From Macondimonas sp045864775 (lineage in GTDB: Bacteria; Pseudomonadota; Gammaproteobacteria; UBA5335): a stretch of DNA of 64,000 bases. The notes below the pieces were generated by a model. The model saw nothing but the letters and a program-made list of their open reading frames with translations. It was not told the DNA's origin and did not search any database. Position numbers and translations under genes: made by a program. The stretch covers positions 62,001 through 126,000 of the forward strand of contig BTVR01000001.1 in assembly GCA_045864775.1 (NCBI GenBank), written 5' to 3'. The stretch's first letter is position 1; every line of letters starts with the position of its first letter. Below, piece by piece: positions 15,933 to 25,130 of this stretch.

Positions 15933-16925
15933 ATGAGTGGGAATCCAGAGGCCAAGCCGATCCAGCGTATCGCGGTGATGACCAGCGGGGGCGACTCGCC
16001 GGGCATGAACGCGGCCATCCGCGCCGTCGTGCGCTATGCCCTCTACCACGGCATCGAAGTGATGGGTGTGCAGAGGGGCTATTTCGGCTTGGTGAATGAT
16101 GACCTCGTCGCTCTGGGGCCGCGGGAGGTGGGCGGCAAGATTCAGGAAGGCGGGACGTTCTTGCGCAGCGCGCGCCTGCCGGAGTTCAAGCAGCCCGAGG
16201 TCCAGCAGCGGGCGCTGGACGTGCTGGCGCGGCGGCGCGTCGGCGCTCTGGTGGTCATTGGCGGCGACGGCTCGCTCGCCGGGGCCATGGCGTTGCATCA
16301 GCACGGCTTTCCCGTGGTCGGCATTCCCGCCAGCATCGACAACGACATCGTGGGCACCGACGCCACCATCGGCATGGATACGGCCTTGAACACCATCCTC
16401 GACGCCATGGACCGCTTGCGCGACACCGCCAGCAGTCACGGCCGCATCTTCATCGTCGAGGCCATGGGTCGGCATTGCGGCTATCTGGCGCTGATGGCGG
16501 GCTACACCGGGGGCGCAGAAGTGATCCACATCCCCGAGCTGCCGCTGGAACTCGATGAAATCCTCGCCACCGTCGAGCAGGCCTGGATCCGGGAAAAAGC
16601 CCATGTCATCGTGATGGTCGCTGAAGGCGCGGCGCATTCGGTGCAGGAAATCGCCGCCTACATCGAGGAGAAGCACCGCGGCTTCGAGTGCCGCGTGACG
16701 CAGCTGGGCCATGTGCAGCGCGGCGGGCGCCCGACACACTTCGATCGCCTGCTGGCGAGCCGGCTGGGCGTCAAGGCCGTCGAATCTCTGCGCGCCGGAC
16801 AGACCGGCACCATGGTTGGATTGCAGGGCACCCAGCTCGTTGCCGTGCCGCTGTCCGAGGTGGTCGGCCGCAACAAGGCGGCGCCTGCCGGCGAGTACCA
16901 GATCATCCGCATTCTGGCGCAATAG
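15933..16925 (+). CDS. pfkA: 6-phosphofructokinase
   Basis: A 330-residue group A phosphofructokinase. The nucleotide-binding loop SGGDSPGMNAAIRA, the GGDGS motif (Gly rather than Asp after GGD, pointing to ATP rather than pyrophosphate), the catalytic SIDNDIVGTD and the fructose-6-phosphate site EAMGRHCGYLA are all visible. ATG 15933 with GGAG 8 bases upstream is preferred over the in-frame ATG at 15867. It phosphorylates fructose 6-phosphate in glycolysis. The next gene starts 5 bases later. Cofactor preference is inferred from the motif only. Confidence 0.93.
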   Translation: MSGNPEAKPIQRIAVMTSGGDSPGMNAAIRAVVRYALYHGIEVMGVQRGYFGLVNDDLVALGPREVGGKIQEGGTFLRSARLPEFKQPEVQQRALDVLARRRVGALVVIGGDGSLAGAMALHQHGFPVVGIPASIDNDIVGTDATIGMDTALNTILDAMDRLRDTASSHGRIFIVEAMGRHCGYLALMAGYTGGAEVIHIPELPLELDEILATVEQAWIREKAHVIVMVAEGAAHSVQEIAAYIEEKHRGFECRVTQLGHVQRGGRPTHFDRLLASRLGVKAVESLRAGQTGTMVGLQGTQLVAVPLSEVVGRNKAAPAGEYQIIRILAQ

Positions 16926-16929
16926 GGGC

Positions 16930-17685
16930 GTGGCCTCGGTGGAGCGTGCTGCATGGCCATGGCCGGATGAGCTTACGCCGGCGGCTGCGCGTGCCCTGCA
17001 AGAGGCGTGGCGCGATCGGGTGCGGCCGTCTGGCGCGATCGGCGAGGTGCACTGGATTGCCGGTGTGGACGTGGCGTTTCCGGCCCAGGGCAGCGTGTCG
17101 CGTGGCGCGGCCGTGTTGTTCCGTTATCCCGATCTGGCGCCGGTGGCCGGGAGCATCGCCGAACTGCCGACCCGGTTTCCCTACGTGCCGGGGCTGTTGT
17201 CGTTTCGCGAGTTGCCGGCGTTGTTGGCAGCGCTCGAGGGTCTGCCGGAAACACCGGACCTCATCCTGGTCGATGGCCAGGGCATTGCCCATCCGCGGCG
17301 CCTGGGCGTGGCCAGCCATCTGGGTGTCGCGCTGGACCGGCCGACCATCGGTGTCGCCAAATCCGTGCTTTGCGGTCACTACGTCGAACCGGGCCCGGAG
17401 GCCGGCCATCGGTCGCCCTTGCTTTACCGCGGCGAGGTGATCGGGTCTGTCCTACGGAGCCGCCGCAACGTGCGCCCGCTCATCATCTCCCCGGGGCATC
17501 GCGTGGGTCTGGAGGAATCGGTCGGCTTCGTGCAGTCCTGTCTGCGCGGCTACCGACTGCCGGAGCCGACCCGACTGGCGGACAAACTCGCCGGCGGCAA
17601 GGGCGGCGCTGTTCCGCTGGGGGAGGGCGTGCCGATCCGCGCACGCGGCTCGGATCAGCCATCTGAGCGGCCTGCCAAGGCCTGA
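16930..17685 (+). CDS. nfi: Endonuclease V (deoxyinosine 3'-endonuclease)
   Basis: A repair nuclease that nicks DNA next to deaminated bases, mainly deoxyinosine. The 251-residue product has the family motifs GVDVAF (first catalytic Asp), YVPGLLSFRELP (catalytic Glu), LVDGQGIAHPRRLGVASHLG (second Asp) and IGVAKSVLCG. The GTG at 16930 lies 5 bases after pfkA; it is chosen because the upstream in-frame sequence lies entirely inside pfkA. The C-terminal tail (GSDQPSERPAKA) extends beyond the core fold. Confidence 0.93.
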   Translation: MASVERAAWPWPDELTPAAARALQEAWRDRVRPSGAIGEVHWIAGVDVAFPAQGSVSRGAAVLFRYPDLAPVAGSIAELPTRFPYVPGLLSFRELPALLAALEGLPETPDLILVDGQGIAHPRRLGVASHLGVALDRPTIGVAKSVLCGHYVEPGPEAGHRSPLLYRGEVIGSVLRSRRNVRPLIISPGHRVGLEESVGFVQSCLRGYRLPEPTRLADKLAGGKGGAVPLGEGVPIRARGSDQPSERPAKA

Positions 17686-17799
17686 GTGGCGTGATGCGAA
17701 TTGCCATTTTTGCGTGCCATGCTGGCGCGGAACGATCCGATCCGACGGTGTTCAAAGCCCATCATGAGTGTGACTCAGCCGTATCAAGGAGCTGCCGAC

Positions 17800-18177
17800 A
17801 TGCCTGGTTTTCTCATTCGACTGTTCGTCACCGCGCTGGCGCTGGGAATCGCTTCGGCCATCGTGCCCGGTATTGCGATCACCGGCTTCTGGTCGCTGTT
17901 GGGCGCTGCTTTTCTGTTGGGCCTGGTCAACGCCATCGTCCGTCCGGTTCTGGTCATTCTGACCCTGCCGATCACCTTGCTGACACTGGGTCTATTCCTG
18001 TGGGTGATCAACGCCGCCATGCTGGGGCTGGTTGCGGCCATGATGGACAGCTTCGCCATCAGCGGGTTTTTTTCCGCCCTGCTGGCGGCGTTGGTCGTGA
18101 GCTTGGTGAGTTGGATGGCTTCCTGGTACGTGGGACCGGCGGGACGTATCGAGGTCTTTACCGCCACCAGCCGCTGA
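17800..18177 (+). CDS. Phage holin family (4-TM) membrane protein
   Basis: A 125-residue protein with four hydrophobic helices (for example LFVTALALGIASAIVPG and FLLGLVNAIVRPVLVILTLP), the NAIVRPVLVILTLPITLLTLG segment being the conserved signature of the widespread PF04020 family. Despite its name the family is chromosomal and found in most bacteria; the function is unknown. AAGGAG precedes ATG 17800 by 8 bases. Nothing phage-like surrounds it. Confidence 0.85.
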   Translation: MPGFLIRLFVTALALGIASAIVPGIAITGFWSLLGAAFLLGLVNAIVRPVLVILTLPITLLTLGLFLWVINAAMLGLVAAMMDSFAISGFFSALLAALVVSLVSWMASWYVGPAGRIEVFTATSR

Positions 18178-18252
18178 GACATGGCGGTCGGGGCGAGCCC
18201 CGTGCGCCTTGCTACGGCATGTTCACGCACCGGGGCCGACGCCTCAGTCGAC

Positions 18253-19542
18253 TCATACCGGCGCCTCGGTCTCGACCTGTTCGCCGCAGTCGTAGGTCAG
18301 TACGGTTTGCTCGTCCAGCGTGCGCTGGACGAGTGCGGCGTAGTCGTCTATGAACTCCCGTTCCAGCGCCGCCAGGTGACCCGAGCGAGAGCGCGTGCGC
18401 GGATTGCGGCTCAAGAGGGCGCAGCAGTCCTTGTACGGCGCCAGAGAAAGGTCATAGGTGCCCAGGCGCCGTGCCCAGTCGATGATGTCCTGCTTGTCGC
18501 AGGCGATCAGCGGCCGCAGGATGGGCATGTCGGTGGCCTGCGAGGTGCTCACCAGGTTTTCCAGCGTCTGGGAAGCGACCTGACCCAGACTGTCGCCGGC
18601 GACCAGGGCTCGCGCCCGGACCTGCCAGGCCAGCGAGGCCCCCACGCGCGCGAGGAAGCGGCGGAACAGCAGCAGCCCGTAGCCGTCCGCATCCCCGGGA
18701 ACGGCGAGATCGAAATGGGTATAGGGCAGGACGAACAGCCGGCATCGCTGGGCGTAACGGCTGACCTGCCGGGCCAGCGCGGCAACGGGGGTCTGTCCGA
18801 TCTGCTGTTGCGCCAGATGACTGGGCGTCATATGCAGGAGGTCGACGGTGCAGCCTCGCTTGGCCATCAGGCAGGCAGCGACCGGCGAGTCGATGCCGCC
18901 CGACAGCAGGGCCAACACATGGCCGGCGCTGCCGAGCGGGAGGCCACCGAGTCCCGGCTGCGTGCCGGCATGGCAATAGAGCCCGTCCCGCAGAATGTCG
19001 ACGTGGAACGTGCGCGTCGGCCGGACCAGATCCACTTGATGCCAGGCACTGCCGGTAACGATGTGGCTGCCGAGTTCGCGCTCGAGCTGGGTCGAGAGCA
19101 GTGGAAATCGCTTGTAGGCGCGGTTGACTCGGACCGCGAAACGCCCGCCGGGCGGAGGGGGCTCGGCCGCCAGGGCGAGCATTGCTCGGCCGAGCCAGTC
19201 CCGCGCAGCCTCGGGCTCGAGCGCGTCAGGCCCCGCATGCAGGGCAGCGGCAAAATTGACGATGCCCGGCACCTCGCGTACCAGGGCCTCGATGTCCTCG
19301 ATCGGCAGGACGTCGTCGGCGCCGAGCCGCACACACAGACGGTCGTGGCGCAGTTCCACCGCCGCCTTGACACCCGCCGCGCGCAGGCGGTGGGTGAGGC
19401 TGCGTTGCAAGGCCTGCTCGAAGCGGATGCGGTTGCGGCCCTTCAGAGCGATTTCGCCGTAATGGATCAGGATACGGCGCTCGAAGGCACTGGCGCGATC
19501 GAGCGGGGCCGGGTGTGCGGCGGAGTCGGGGGTCTGTGCCAT
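18253..19542 (-). CDS. thiI: tRNA 4-thiouridine synthetase ThiI, rhodanese-less form
   Basis: A 429-residue ATP-pyrophosphatase that adenylates U8 of tRNA for sulfur insertion, and in some bacteria supplies sulfur for thiazole. Order: short acidic N-terminal extension, N-terminal ferredoxin-like plus THUMP domain (about residues 60-190), then the PP-loop domain with LSGGIDSPVAACLM. YKDCCALLSRNPRTRS corresponds to the catalytic-Cys region. The protein stops where the enteric enzyme continues into its rhodanese domain, so sulfur must come from a partner. ATG 19542 (MAQTPDSA) is selected; the open frame continues further upstream without family similarity. Confidence 0.92.
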   Translation of the reverse strand: MAQTPDSAAHPAPLDRASAFERRILIHYGEIALKGRNRIRFEQALQRSLTHRLRAAGVKAAVELRHDRLCVRLGADDVLPIEDIEALVREVPGIVNFAAALHAGPDALEPEAARDWLGRAMLALAAEPPPPGGRFAVRVNRAYKRFPLLSTQLERELGSHIVTGSAWHQVDLVRPTRTFHVDILRDGLYCHAGTQPGLGGLPLGSAGHVLALLSGGIDSPVAACLMAKRGCTVDLLHMTPSHLAQQQIGQTPVAALARQVSRYAQRCRLFVLPYTHFDLAVPGDADGYGLLLFRRFLARVGASLAWQVRARALVAGDSLGQVASQTLENLVSTSQATDMPILRPLIACDKQDIIDWARRLGTYDLSLAPYKDCCALLSRNPRTRSRSGHLAALEREFIDDYAALVQRTLDEQTVLTYDCGEQVETEAPV

Positions 19543-19842
19543 CGTGGCGGAGTCTCGGGCGGATGGATGGGTCAGGAGCGAGATTGCCGCGCAACGCCTT
19601 ATTTGTGGCGCGGCCGTTTCGGGGCGAGGCCAGATGCGGCCCTTGAATCTGTGGCTCAACCGAGCGTGGGGCCGCATTATCGCATACCCGTCGCATGGTG
19701 AAGGCCGTGTCGGCCGAATGGCGAAGGCTGAGCTCGCACATGGATATCCCGGGTCGACCGGCCTGCGCGAAAAGATTAGATTCGAGAATGGGTGGGCCGG
19801 TGCCCGCTTATCGTGCATGTGCATGTGTTCGGAGAGGATGTG
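19543..19842. other. Divergent intergenic region thiI/copZ
   Basis: 300 bases between the divergent thiI and copZ genes must hold both promoters. I see a possible -10 TTAGAT around 19777 for copZ but no convincing -35 and no clear CueR/CopY palindrome. CGGAGAGGATGTG just before 19843 supplies the copZ ribosome-binding site. No gene is supported here. Confidence 0.4.
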
Positions 19843-20043
19843 ATGGTAACGCTCAAGATCGAAGGGATGACCTGTGGTCATTGTGTCAAGGCCGTCTCTG
19901 CCGCCTTGCAGCAGATTCCGGGCGTCACGGGCGTGCGCGTGGATTTGGAGCATGGTCGGGCCGAGGTCGATGGGACGGCCGAGGTGGAGCGCCTGATGGC
20001 CGCGGTGCGCGCCGAAGGCTATGGGGTCGCATCGGCCTCATGA
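19843..20043 (+). CDS. copZ: Copper chaperone CopZ-like heavy-metal-binding protein
   Basis: A 66-residue single HMA domain (MVTLKIEGMTCGHCVKAV) with the GMTCGHC copper-binding motif and the ferredoxin-like beta-alpha-beta pattern. It would carry Cu(I) in the cytoplasm to the P-type ATPase encoded immediately downstream, whose start overlaps it by 23 bases. It is shorter than, and separate from, the ATPase's own N-terminal HMA domain. Confidence 0.9.
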   Translation: MVTLKIEGMTCGHCVKAVSAALQQIPGVTGVRVDLEHGRAEVDGTAEVERLMAAVRAEGYGVASAS

Positions 20044-22339
20044 GCCGGCCACGATCGGCGCTCTTGGCGGCCCGCACGCCGTGACCGCAGCGGCCGCGCC
20101 AGCCTCGACCACGACCACGCTGCGGGTCGAAGGCATGACCTGCGCGGCGTGTGTGCGTCGCGTCGAGACCGCGCTGGGCCGGCTCGAGGGCGTCGAGTCC
20201 GCGCGGGTGAATCTGGCCACCGGCCAAGCCACGGTCGCGTATCGACCCACCGCGCAGGACCCGGAGAGCCTCGCTGCGGCGATTCGGAGCACCGGCTATG
20301 ACGCGCAGGTCCCGCCTGCCGACGCAGGTCCGTGGTCCGGCGCGGTGACGGCGCCAGCGGAGGAAAATTGGCGTCGGTCGATGGCTCTGGCGTTCGCCTT
20401 TACGGTGCCGCTGGTGATCGTCTCGATGGGCCGCATGCTGCCGGGTCTGCATGGCTGGACGATGGCGCTGATGCCGGAGTCACGCTGGCAGCTCATCGAA
20501 TGGCTCCTGGCCACGCCGGTGGTGCTCGGCGCCGGGATGCGCTTCCACCGCAGCGGCTTGCGGGAACTGCGGCACGGTGCGCCGGGCATGCACAGTCTGG
20601 TCATGCTGGGTTCGCTCGCCGCCTACGGGTACTCGGTTCTCGCGCTCCTGGTTCCCCGCATGTTTCCCGCGGGTGCCGCCAGCACCTACTTCGAGGCGGC
20701 TGCGGTCATCATCACGCTGGTCATTCTCGGGCGCTCCCTCGAAGCGCGTGCCCGTGGACGGGCCTCCCGTGCGATCGCCCGCTTGCTCCGGCTGCAGGTC
20801 ACCACAACCTGGCGGTTGGAATCGGGCGTGTGGCGCGAAGTCCCGATCGCGGCCGTGCGTCCCGGTGACCGTTTGCGCGTCAAGCCGGGCGAGCGCATGC
20901 CGACCGATGGCGTCGTGACGGAAGGGCGCAGCTACGTCGATGAGTCCATGATGACGGGCGAGTCCATGCCGGTGGCCAAATCCATCGGGGATGCCGTGAT
21001 CGGGGGTACGGTGAATCGGGAGGGCAGTCTGGTCATCGCCGCGACACGTGTGGGCGCCGAGACCCTGCTCGCCCGCATCGTGCGGACCGTAGCCGAAGCC
21101 CAGGCCGACAAGCCACCGATCCAGCAACTGGCCGATCGCATCGCCGGGGTGTTCGTGCCGGTGGTGTTGGCGTTGTCCGCCGTGACTTTTCTGGTCTGGT
21201 TGCTCGCCGGGCCGACACGTGCACTGAGCTACGCCTTCACCACCGCGGTCAGTGTGCTGCTCATCGCCTGCCCTTGCGCCATGGGCCTGGCGACGCCGAC
21301 GGCGATTCTGGTTGCCTCGGGACGGGGCAGCGAGCTGGGCATCCTGTTCCGGCGCGGCAGTGCGCTCGATGCGCTGGCCGAGGTCACGACCGTGCTGTTC
21401 GACAAGACCGGCACGCTGACTGAGGGGCGGCCGGAGCTCGTTTCCATCCATGCGCAGGGCAGTGAGGCCGAGCTATTGACTCTGGCTGCGGCGGTGGAGG
21501 CACTGAGCGAGCACCCGCTGGCGGAAGCCGTGGTGCGTGCCGCGAAGGAGCGCGGCCTGCCGGTGCCGGAAGCGTGCGGCGTACAAGCCACGGCGGGGCT
21601 GGGCGTCGCGGGCGAGGTGGCGGGCCGGCGCGTGGCCGTGGGCTCTGCGCGCTTCATGACGCAGCAAGGCTACGACCTCGCCCCGGTCGCCGCGGCGCAG
21701 CAGGCCCTGACGGCCGCTGCGCAAACTCCGGTGTTCGTGTCCATCGATGGCGTCGTTCGCGGTGTGCTCGGGGTAGCCGATCGCCCGCGTCCGGGCGCGG
21801 CGGAGGCGGTCGCCCGCTTGCGGGCGTCGGGGATGACGGTCGGTATGATCACCGGCGATCAGCGGGCCGTGGCCGAAGTGATCGCGGCAGATTTGGGGAT
21901 TGCGCAGATCCATGCCGAGGTGCTGCCGACCGACAAGGCCGATGTCGTGCGCACCGCGCAGCGCGCTGGTGCCTGCGTCGTCTTCGTGGGTGATGGGATC
22001 AATGATGCGCCGGCTCTGGCGCGGGCGGATGTCGGCATCGCCATGGGCGGCGGAACCGACATTGCCATCGAAGCGGGCGACGTGGTGTTGATGCGCGGCG
22101 ACCCGCAGGCGGTCGTCGATGCAATCGGGCTGGCGCGCCGCACTCGCCGCACGATCCGCGTCAATTTTCTCTGGGCCTACGGCTACAACCTGCTCTTGAT
22201 ACCGGTCGCAGCCGGCGCGCTTTACCCCTTCTGGGGCGTACTGATGAACCCGATGTTCGCGGCCGGCGCCATGAGTCTGTCCAGCGTGCTGGTCGTGGGT
22301 AACTCCTTGCGACTGCGCCGCTTTTTGTCGATGCGTTGA
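20021..22339 (+). CDS. copA: Copper-exporting P1B-type ATPase
   Basis: A 772-residue inner-membrane Cu(I) exporter. One N-terminal HMA domain (VEGMTCAACVRRVETAL), then membrane helices, the actuator TGES (VDESMMTGESMPVAKS), the transport motif CPC in LLIACPCAMGLATPTA, the phosphorylation motif DKTGTLTEG, the HP of SEHPLAEA, and GDGINDAPALARADVGIAMG. The CPC plus C-terminal YN and MxxS-type residues (GYNLLLIP, MSLSSVLVVGNSLRL) indicate Cu(I) specificity. The start is uncertain: ATG 20021 lies inside copZ; GTG 20081 would also keep the whole HMA domain. Confidence 0.95.
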   Translation: MGSHRPHEPATIGALGGPHAVTAAAAPASTTTTLRVEGMTCAACVRRVETALGRLEGVESARVNLATGQATVAYRPTAQDPESLAAAIRSTGYDAQVPPADAGPWSGAVTAPAEENWRRSMALAFAFTVPLVIVSMGRMLPGLHGWTMALMPESRWQLIEWLLATPVVLGAGMRFHRSGLRELRHGAPGMHSLVMLGSLAAYGYSVLALLVPRMFPAGAASTYFEAAAVIITLVILGRSLEARARGRASRAIARLLRLQVTTTWRLESGVWREVPIAAVRPGDRLRVKPGERMPTDGVVTEGRSYVDESMMTGESMPVAKSIGDAVIGGTVNREGSLVIAATRVGAETLLARIVRTVAEAQADKPPIQQLADRIAGVFVPVVLALSAVTFLVWLLAGPTRALSYAFTTAVSVLLIACPCAMGLATPTAILVASGRGSELGILFRRGSALDALAEVTTVLFDKTGTLTEGRPELVSIHAQGSEAELLTLAAAVEALSEHPLAEAVVRAAKERGLPVPEACGVQATAGLGVAGEVAGRRVAVGSARFMTQQGYDLAPVAAAQQALTAAAQTPVFVSIDGVVRGVLGVADRPRPGAAEAVARLRASGMTVGMITGDQRAVAEVIAADLGIAQIHAEVLPTDKADVVRTAQRAGACVVFVGDGINDAPALARADVGIAMGGGTDIAIEAGDVVLMRGDPQAVVDAIGLARRTRRTIRVNFLWAYGYNLLLIPVAAGALYPFWGVLMNPMFAAGAMSLSSVLVVGNSLRLRRFLSMR

Positions 22340-22452
22340 GGCGGCTGCGAGGCTGCCCTGGGACATGGCCGGAGGCGGATGTGGTAGCCTGTCAGGGCCG
22401 TGCCGTGATGTCCCATCATCCTGTCGCCATCCCGTTTCAAGGAGCTCATGTC

Positions 22453-22791
22453 ATGAACGATGCATTGGTCAACCAGATCGAGACGCTGCTCAAATCCCAC
22501 CCGGTATTGCTGTTCATGAAAGGCACGCCGGATTTTCCCCAGTGCGGCTTTTCCGCCAAGGTCAGCGGCATCCTCAAGGAGTGCAAGGCGCCGTTCGCCT
22601 CGGTCAACATTCTGGAAGAGCCCGAACTGCGCGAGGGCCTGAAGGTGTATGCCAACTGGCCGACCTTTCCGCAGCTCTACATCGACGGCGAACTGGTCGG
22701 TGGCTGTGACATCACCGTGGGTCTGTACCAGAGCGGCGAGTTGCGGCAGATGATCGATGCGGCGGGTGCCCAGGCGACTCAGTCCGCCTGA
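22453..22791 (+). CDS. grxD: Monothiol glutaredoxin (Grx4/GrxD type)
   Basis: A 112-residue glutaredoxin with the CGFS active site (FPQCGFSAKVSGIL) and the glutathione-binding WPTFPQLYIDGELVGGCDI. CGFS-type glutaredoxins hold 2Fe-2S clusters bound by glutathione and hand them on in Fe-S assembly and iron sensing. CAAGGAG precedes the ATG. Its 3' end overlaps the convergent rnt gene by 13 bases. The A-type carrier at 26072 could be a partner. Confidence 0.95.
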   Translation: MNDALVNQIETLLKSHPVLLFMKGTPDFPQCGFSAKVSGILKECKAPFASVNILEEPELREGLKVYANWPTFPQLYIDGELVGGCDITVGLYQSGELRQMIDAAGAQATQSA

Positions 22792-23450
22792 GCCTCCGCC
22801 TCGACGCCGGCAGCGTCGCCCGCATTCAGGATGTTCTGTTCGTACACGCCACGGAAGGCGTTCACCATCTGACAGAAGAGTTCGGCGGTGCGGGTCGCAT
22901 CGTATCGCGCCGAGTGGGCAGAGACCTGATCGAAGGGCAAGCCCGCCATCAGCGCGGCCCGGCGCAGGACCGTCTGGCCATAGGCCACCCCCGCCAGGGT
23001 GGCCGTGTCGAAGCAACTGAAGGGATGAAACGGGTTGCGCTTGACGCCGCTGCGGGCAACTGCGGCGTTCAGGAATCCCAGGTCGAAATGTGCGTTGTGA
23101 CCGACCAGGATGGCGCGGTGACAGCCCGCGTCTTTCATGTGGCGACGCACCTCGGCGAAGATGCGACGCAGCGCCTCGGCTTCGGGCAGGGCGGGGCGCA
23201 GGGGATGATGCGGATCGATGCCGGTCACGGCGAGGGCCGCCGCTTCGATGTTGGCGCCGGCAAAAGGCTGCACATGAAAAGACTGCGCGGCTGCGGGCTG
23301 GAGCAGGCCGGCCTCGTCGAGCACGACGGGCACCGCAGCGATCTCGAGCAGGGCGTCGGTGAGCGCGTTGAAACCGCCGGTTTCGACGTCCACCACCACC
23401 GGCAGAAAACCGCGAAAGCGTCGGGACAGCAAGGGCTCGACGGCGCTCAT
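22779..23450 (-). CDS. rnt: Ribonuclease T
   Basis: A DEDDh 3'-5' exoribonuclease of 223 residues that trims the 3' ends of tRNA and other stable RNAs. Catalytic residues fall in VVVDVETGGFN (Asp, Glu), AILVGHNAHFDLGFLN (Asp) and SAHSARYDATRTAEL (His, Asp). It overlaps pyrC by 4 bases (start of rnt in the end of pyrC) and so is translated with it. The C-terminal tail (VEAEAQAD) is a lineage extension. Confidence 0.95.
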   Translation of the reverse strand: MSAVEPLLSRRFRGFLPVVVDVETGGFNALTDALLEIAAVPVVLDEAGLLQPAAAQSFHVQPFAGANIEAAALAVTGIDPHHPLRPALPEAEALRRIFAEVRRHMKDAGCHRAILVGHNAHFDLGFLNAAVARSGVKRNPFHPFSCFDTATLAGVAYGQTVLRRAALMAGLPFDQVSAHSARYDATRTAELFCQMVNAFRGVYEQNILNAGDAAGVEAEAQAD

Positions 23451-24505
23451 GATGCCGCACCCGCAATGACGTTGGCGGCAACGCGCCAGCGCAGCGTCTC
23501 CCCCGCCCGGAAGGGGACCAGTTCGTCTTTGCCGACGGCGTAACGTTCCGGGACGGCCCAGTCCTCGCGAACCAAGGTGATGGTTTCCGCGTTGCGCGGC
23601 AGGCCGTAGAAAGCCGGGCCGTGGACGGCGGCAAAGGCTTCCAGCCGATCCAGTCGTCCGGCTTGCTCGAAGGCTTCGGCGTACAGCGGCAGGGCCAGCG
23701 GCGCCGAGTAAATCCCCGCACAGCCGCAGGCACTTTCCTTGGCGCTGCGGGCATGTGGCGCACTGTCGGTGCCGAGAAAAAAGCGTGCGTCGCCCGAGGT
23801 GGCGGCTTCCAGAACCGCCGCGCGGTGGCGCTCGGCCTTGAGCACCGGCAGGCAGTAGTAGTGCGGCCGCAGCCCTCCTTTGAACAGCGCGTTGCGGTTG
23901 TAGAGCAGATGTTGCGGCGTGATGGTCGCGGCCACGCCGCGCGCGTGGCTGCGCACGAAGGCCACGGCCTCGGCCGTCGTGATGTGCTCGAACACCACCC
24001 TGAGCGTGGGCAGCCGCGCAAGCAGCGGGGCCAGCACGGTGTCGATGAAGCGCGCTTCGCGCTCGAAGACATCGACCGCGGGGTCGGTCACCTCGCCATG
24101 GACCAGGAGCGGCAGGCCCGTCTCGGCCAGGGTCTCAAGCGCCGGCAAAACGGTGTCGATATCGGTCACGCCGGCATCGCTGTGCGTGGTCGCCCCCGCG
24201 GGATAGAGTTTGACACCGTGAACGAATTCCGAGCGGGCGGCCAGACGGATTTCTTCCGGCGTCGTGCGGTTGGTCAGATACAGCGTCATCAGCGGCGTGA
24301 AGCGGCTGTGCGGCGGCAGACTGCCGAGAATCCGGTCGCGGTAGGCGCTTGCCTGGGCGACCGTGGTGACGGGCGGTTGCAGATTGGGCATGACGACGGC
24401 GCGCCCGAAGACGGACGCCGTATGCGGCAGGACGGCTGACAGCACAGCGCCGTCGCGCAGGTGCAGGTGCCAGTCGTCGGGACGGGTCAGGGTCAATTCA
24501 TGCAT
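23447..24505 (-). CDS. pyrC: Dihydroorotase
   Basis: A zinc amidohydrolase of pyrimidine synthesis interconverting carbamoyl aspartate and dihydroorotate. It has 352 residues from ATG 24505 (MHELTLTRPDDWHLHLRDG); an earlier in-frame ATG at 24523 adds six residues. HLHLRDG ligates zinc, VKLYPAGATTHSDAG contains the carbamylated Lys, and FEHITTAEAV and LGTDSAPHARSAKE complete the site. It is the class II (PyrC) form, without an aspartate transcarbamylase fusion. Divergent lemA starts only 37 bases away. Confidence 0.95.
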   Translation of the reverse strand: MHELTLTRPDDWHLHLRDGAVLSAVLPHTASVFGRAVVMPNLQPPVTTVAQASAYRDRILGSLPPHSRFTPLMTLYLTNRTTPEEIRLAARSEFVHGVKLYPAGATTHSDAGVTDIDTVLPALETLAETGLPLLVHGEVTDPAVDVFEREARFIDTVLAPLLARLPTLRVVFEHITTAEAVAFVRSHARGVAATITPQHLLYNRNALFKGGLRPHYYCLPVLKAERHRAAVLEAATSGDARFFLGTDSAPHARSAKESACGCAGIYSAPLALPLYAEAFEQAGRLDRLEAFAAVHGPAFYGLPRNAETITLVREDWAVPERYAVGKDELVPFRAGETLRWRVAANVIAGAAS

Positions 24506-24542
24506 GGGCGCGCGCCGCCGCATGCCGAGGAAGAAGAAGCAT

Positions 24543-25124
24543 ATGAATTCGCTAACGCTCTGGCTGGTGCTCGCGGGAATCGCCTTGGCGGCGATTATCT
24601 ATGCCGTGGTCATCTATAACAACCTGGTCCAGGTCAAGCACAACGTCGGCAAGGCGTGGTCGAACATCGACGTCGTTCTGCGCCAGCGCCACGACGAGTT
24701 GCCCAAGCTGGTCGAAACCTGCCGGCGCTACATGCGTCATGAGCAGGGCACCCTGACTCGCGTGGTCGCGGCACGAGCCGCGGTGGGCCAGGCGCGCGAG
24801 CAGCGCGACGTGGCCGCACTGGGCGGCGCCGAATCCAGCCTGCGGGCGGGTCTGGGGCAGTTGTTCGCCGTGGCCGAGCAGTATCCGGAGTTGCGCGCCG
24901 ATGCGTCCTTCACCCACCTGCAGGCGCGCATCAGCGGGTTGGAGAACACCATCGCCGACCGGCGGGAGTTCTACAACGAGTGTGTGAACCGCAACAACGT
25001 CCGCATCGAGACCTTTCCGGATGTGATCTTGGCGCGTTTTTTCAAGTTCGAGGCTGCCGCATTGCTCGAGTTCGAATCCGAGCATCTCGAGGATGTTGCC
25101 CTGCGGCCGCTGTTCGACGCCTGA
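24543..25124 (+). CDS. LemA family protein
   Basis: A 193-residue protein with one N-terminal membrane helix (LTLWLVLAGIALAAIIYAVVIYNNLV) and a long helical periplasmic or cytoplasmic domain (VKHNVGKAWSNIDVVLRQRHDELPKLVE, then YNECVNRNNVRIETFPD). These are the LemA family signatures. Function is not established; LemA proteins often occur with TPM-domain or GIDE-like membrane proteins. The GIDE-like gene follows 6 bases downstream, so the two are one operon. GAGGAAGAAG upstream serves as ribosome-binding site. Confidence 0.9.
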   Translation: MNSLTLWLVLAGIALAAIIYAVVIYNNLVQVKHNVGKAWSNIDVVLRQRHDELPKLVETCRRYMRHEQGTLTRVVAARAAVGQAREQRDVAALGGAESSLRAGLGQLFAVAEQYPELRADASFTHLQARISGLENTIADRREFYNECVNRNNVRIETFPDVILARFFKFEAAALLEFESEHLEDVALRPLFDA

Positions 25125-25130
25125 ACGGTC

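Noticed and set aside
15504..16922. 472-residue minus-strand frame opposite pfkA.
   Set aside because: pfkA on the plus strand is clear and the antisense frame shows low-complexity, His/Arg-rich sequence only.
22222..24072. 616-residue minus-strand frame overlapping copA, grxD, rnt and pyrC.
   Set aside because: It shadows pyrC and rnt in another frame; both real genes have full catalytic motifs.
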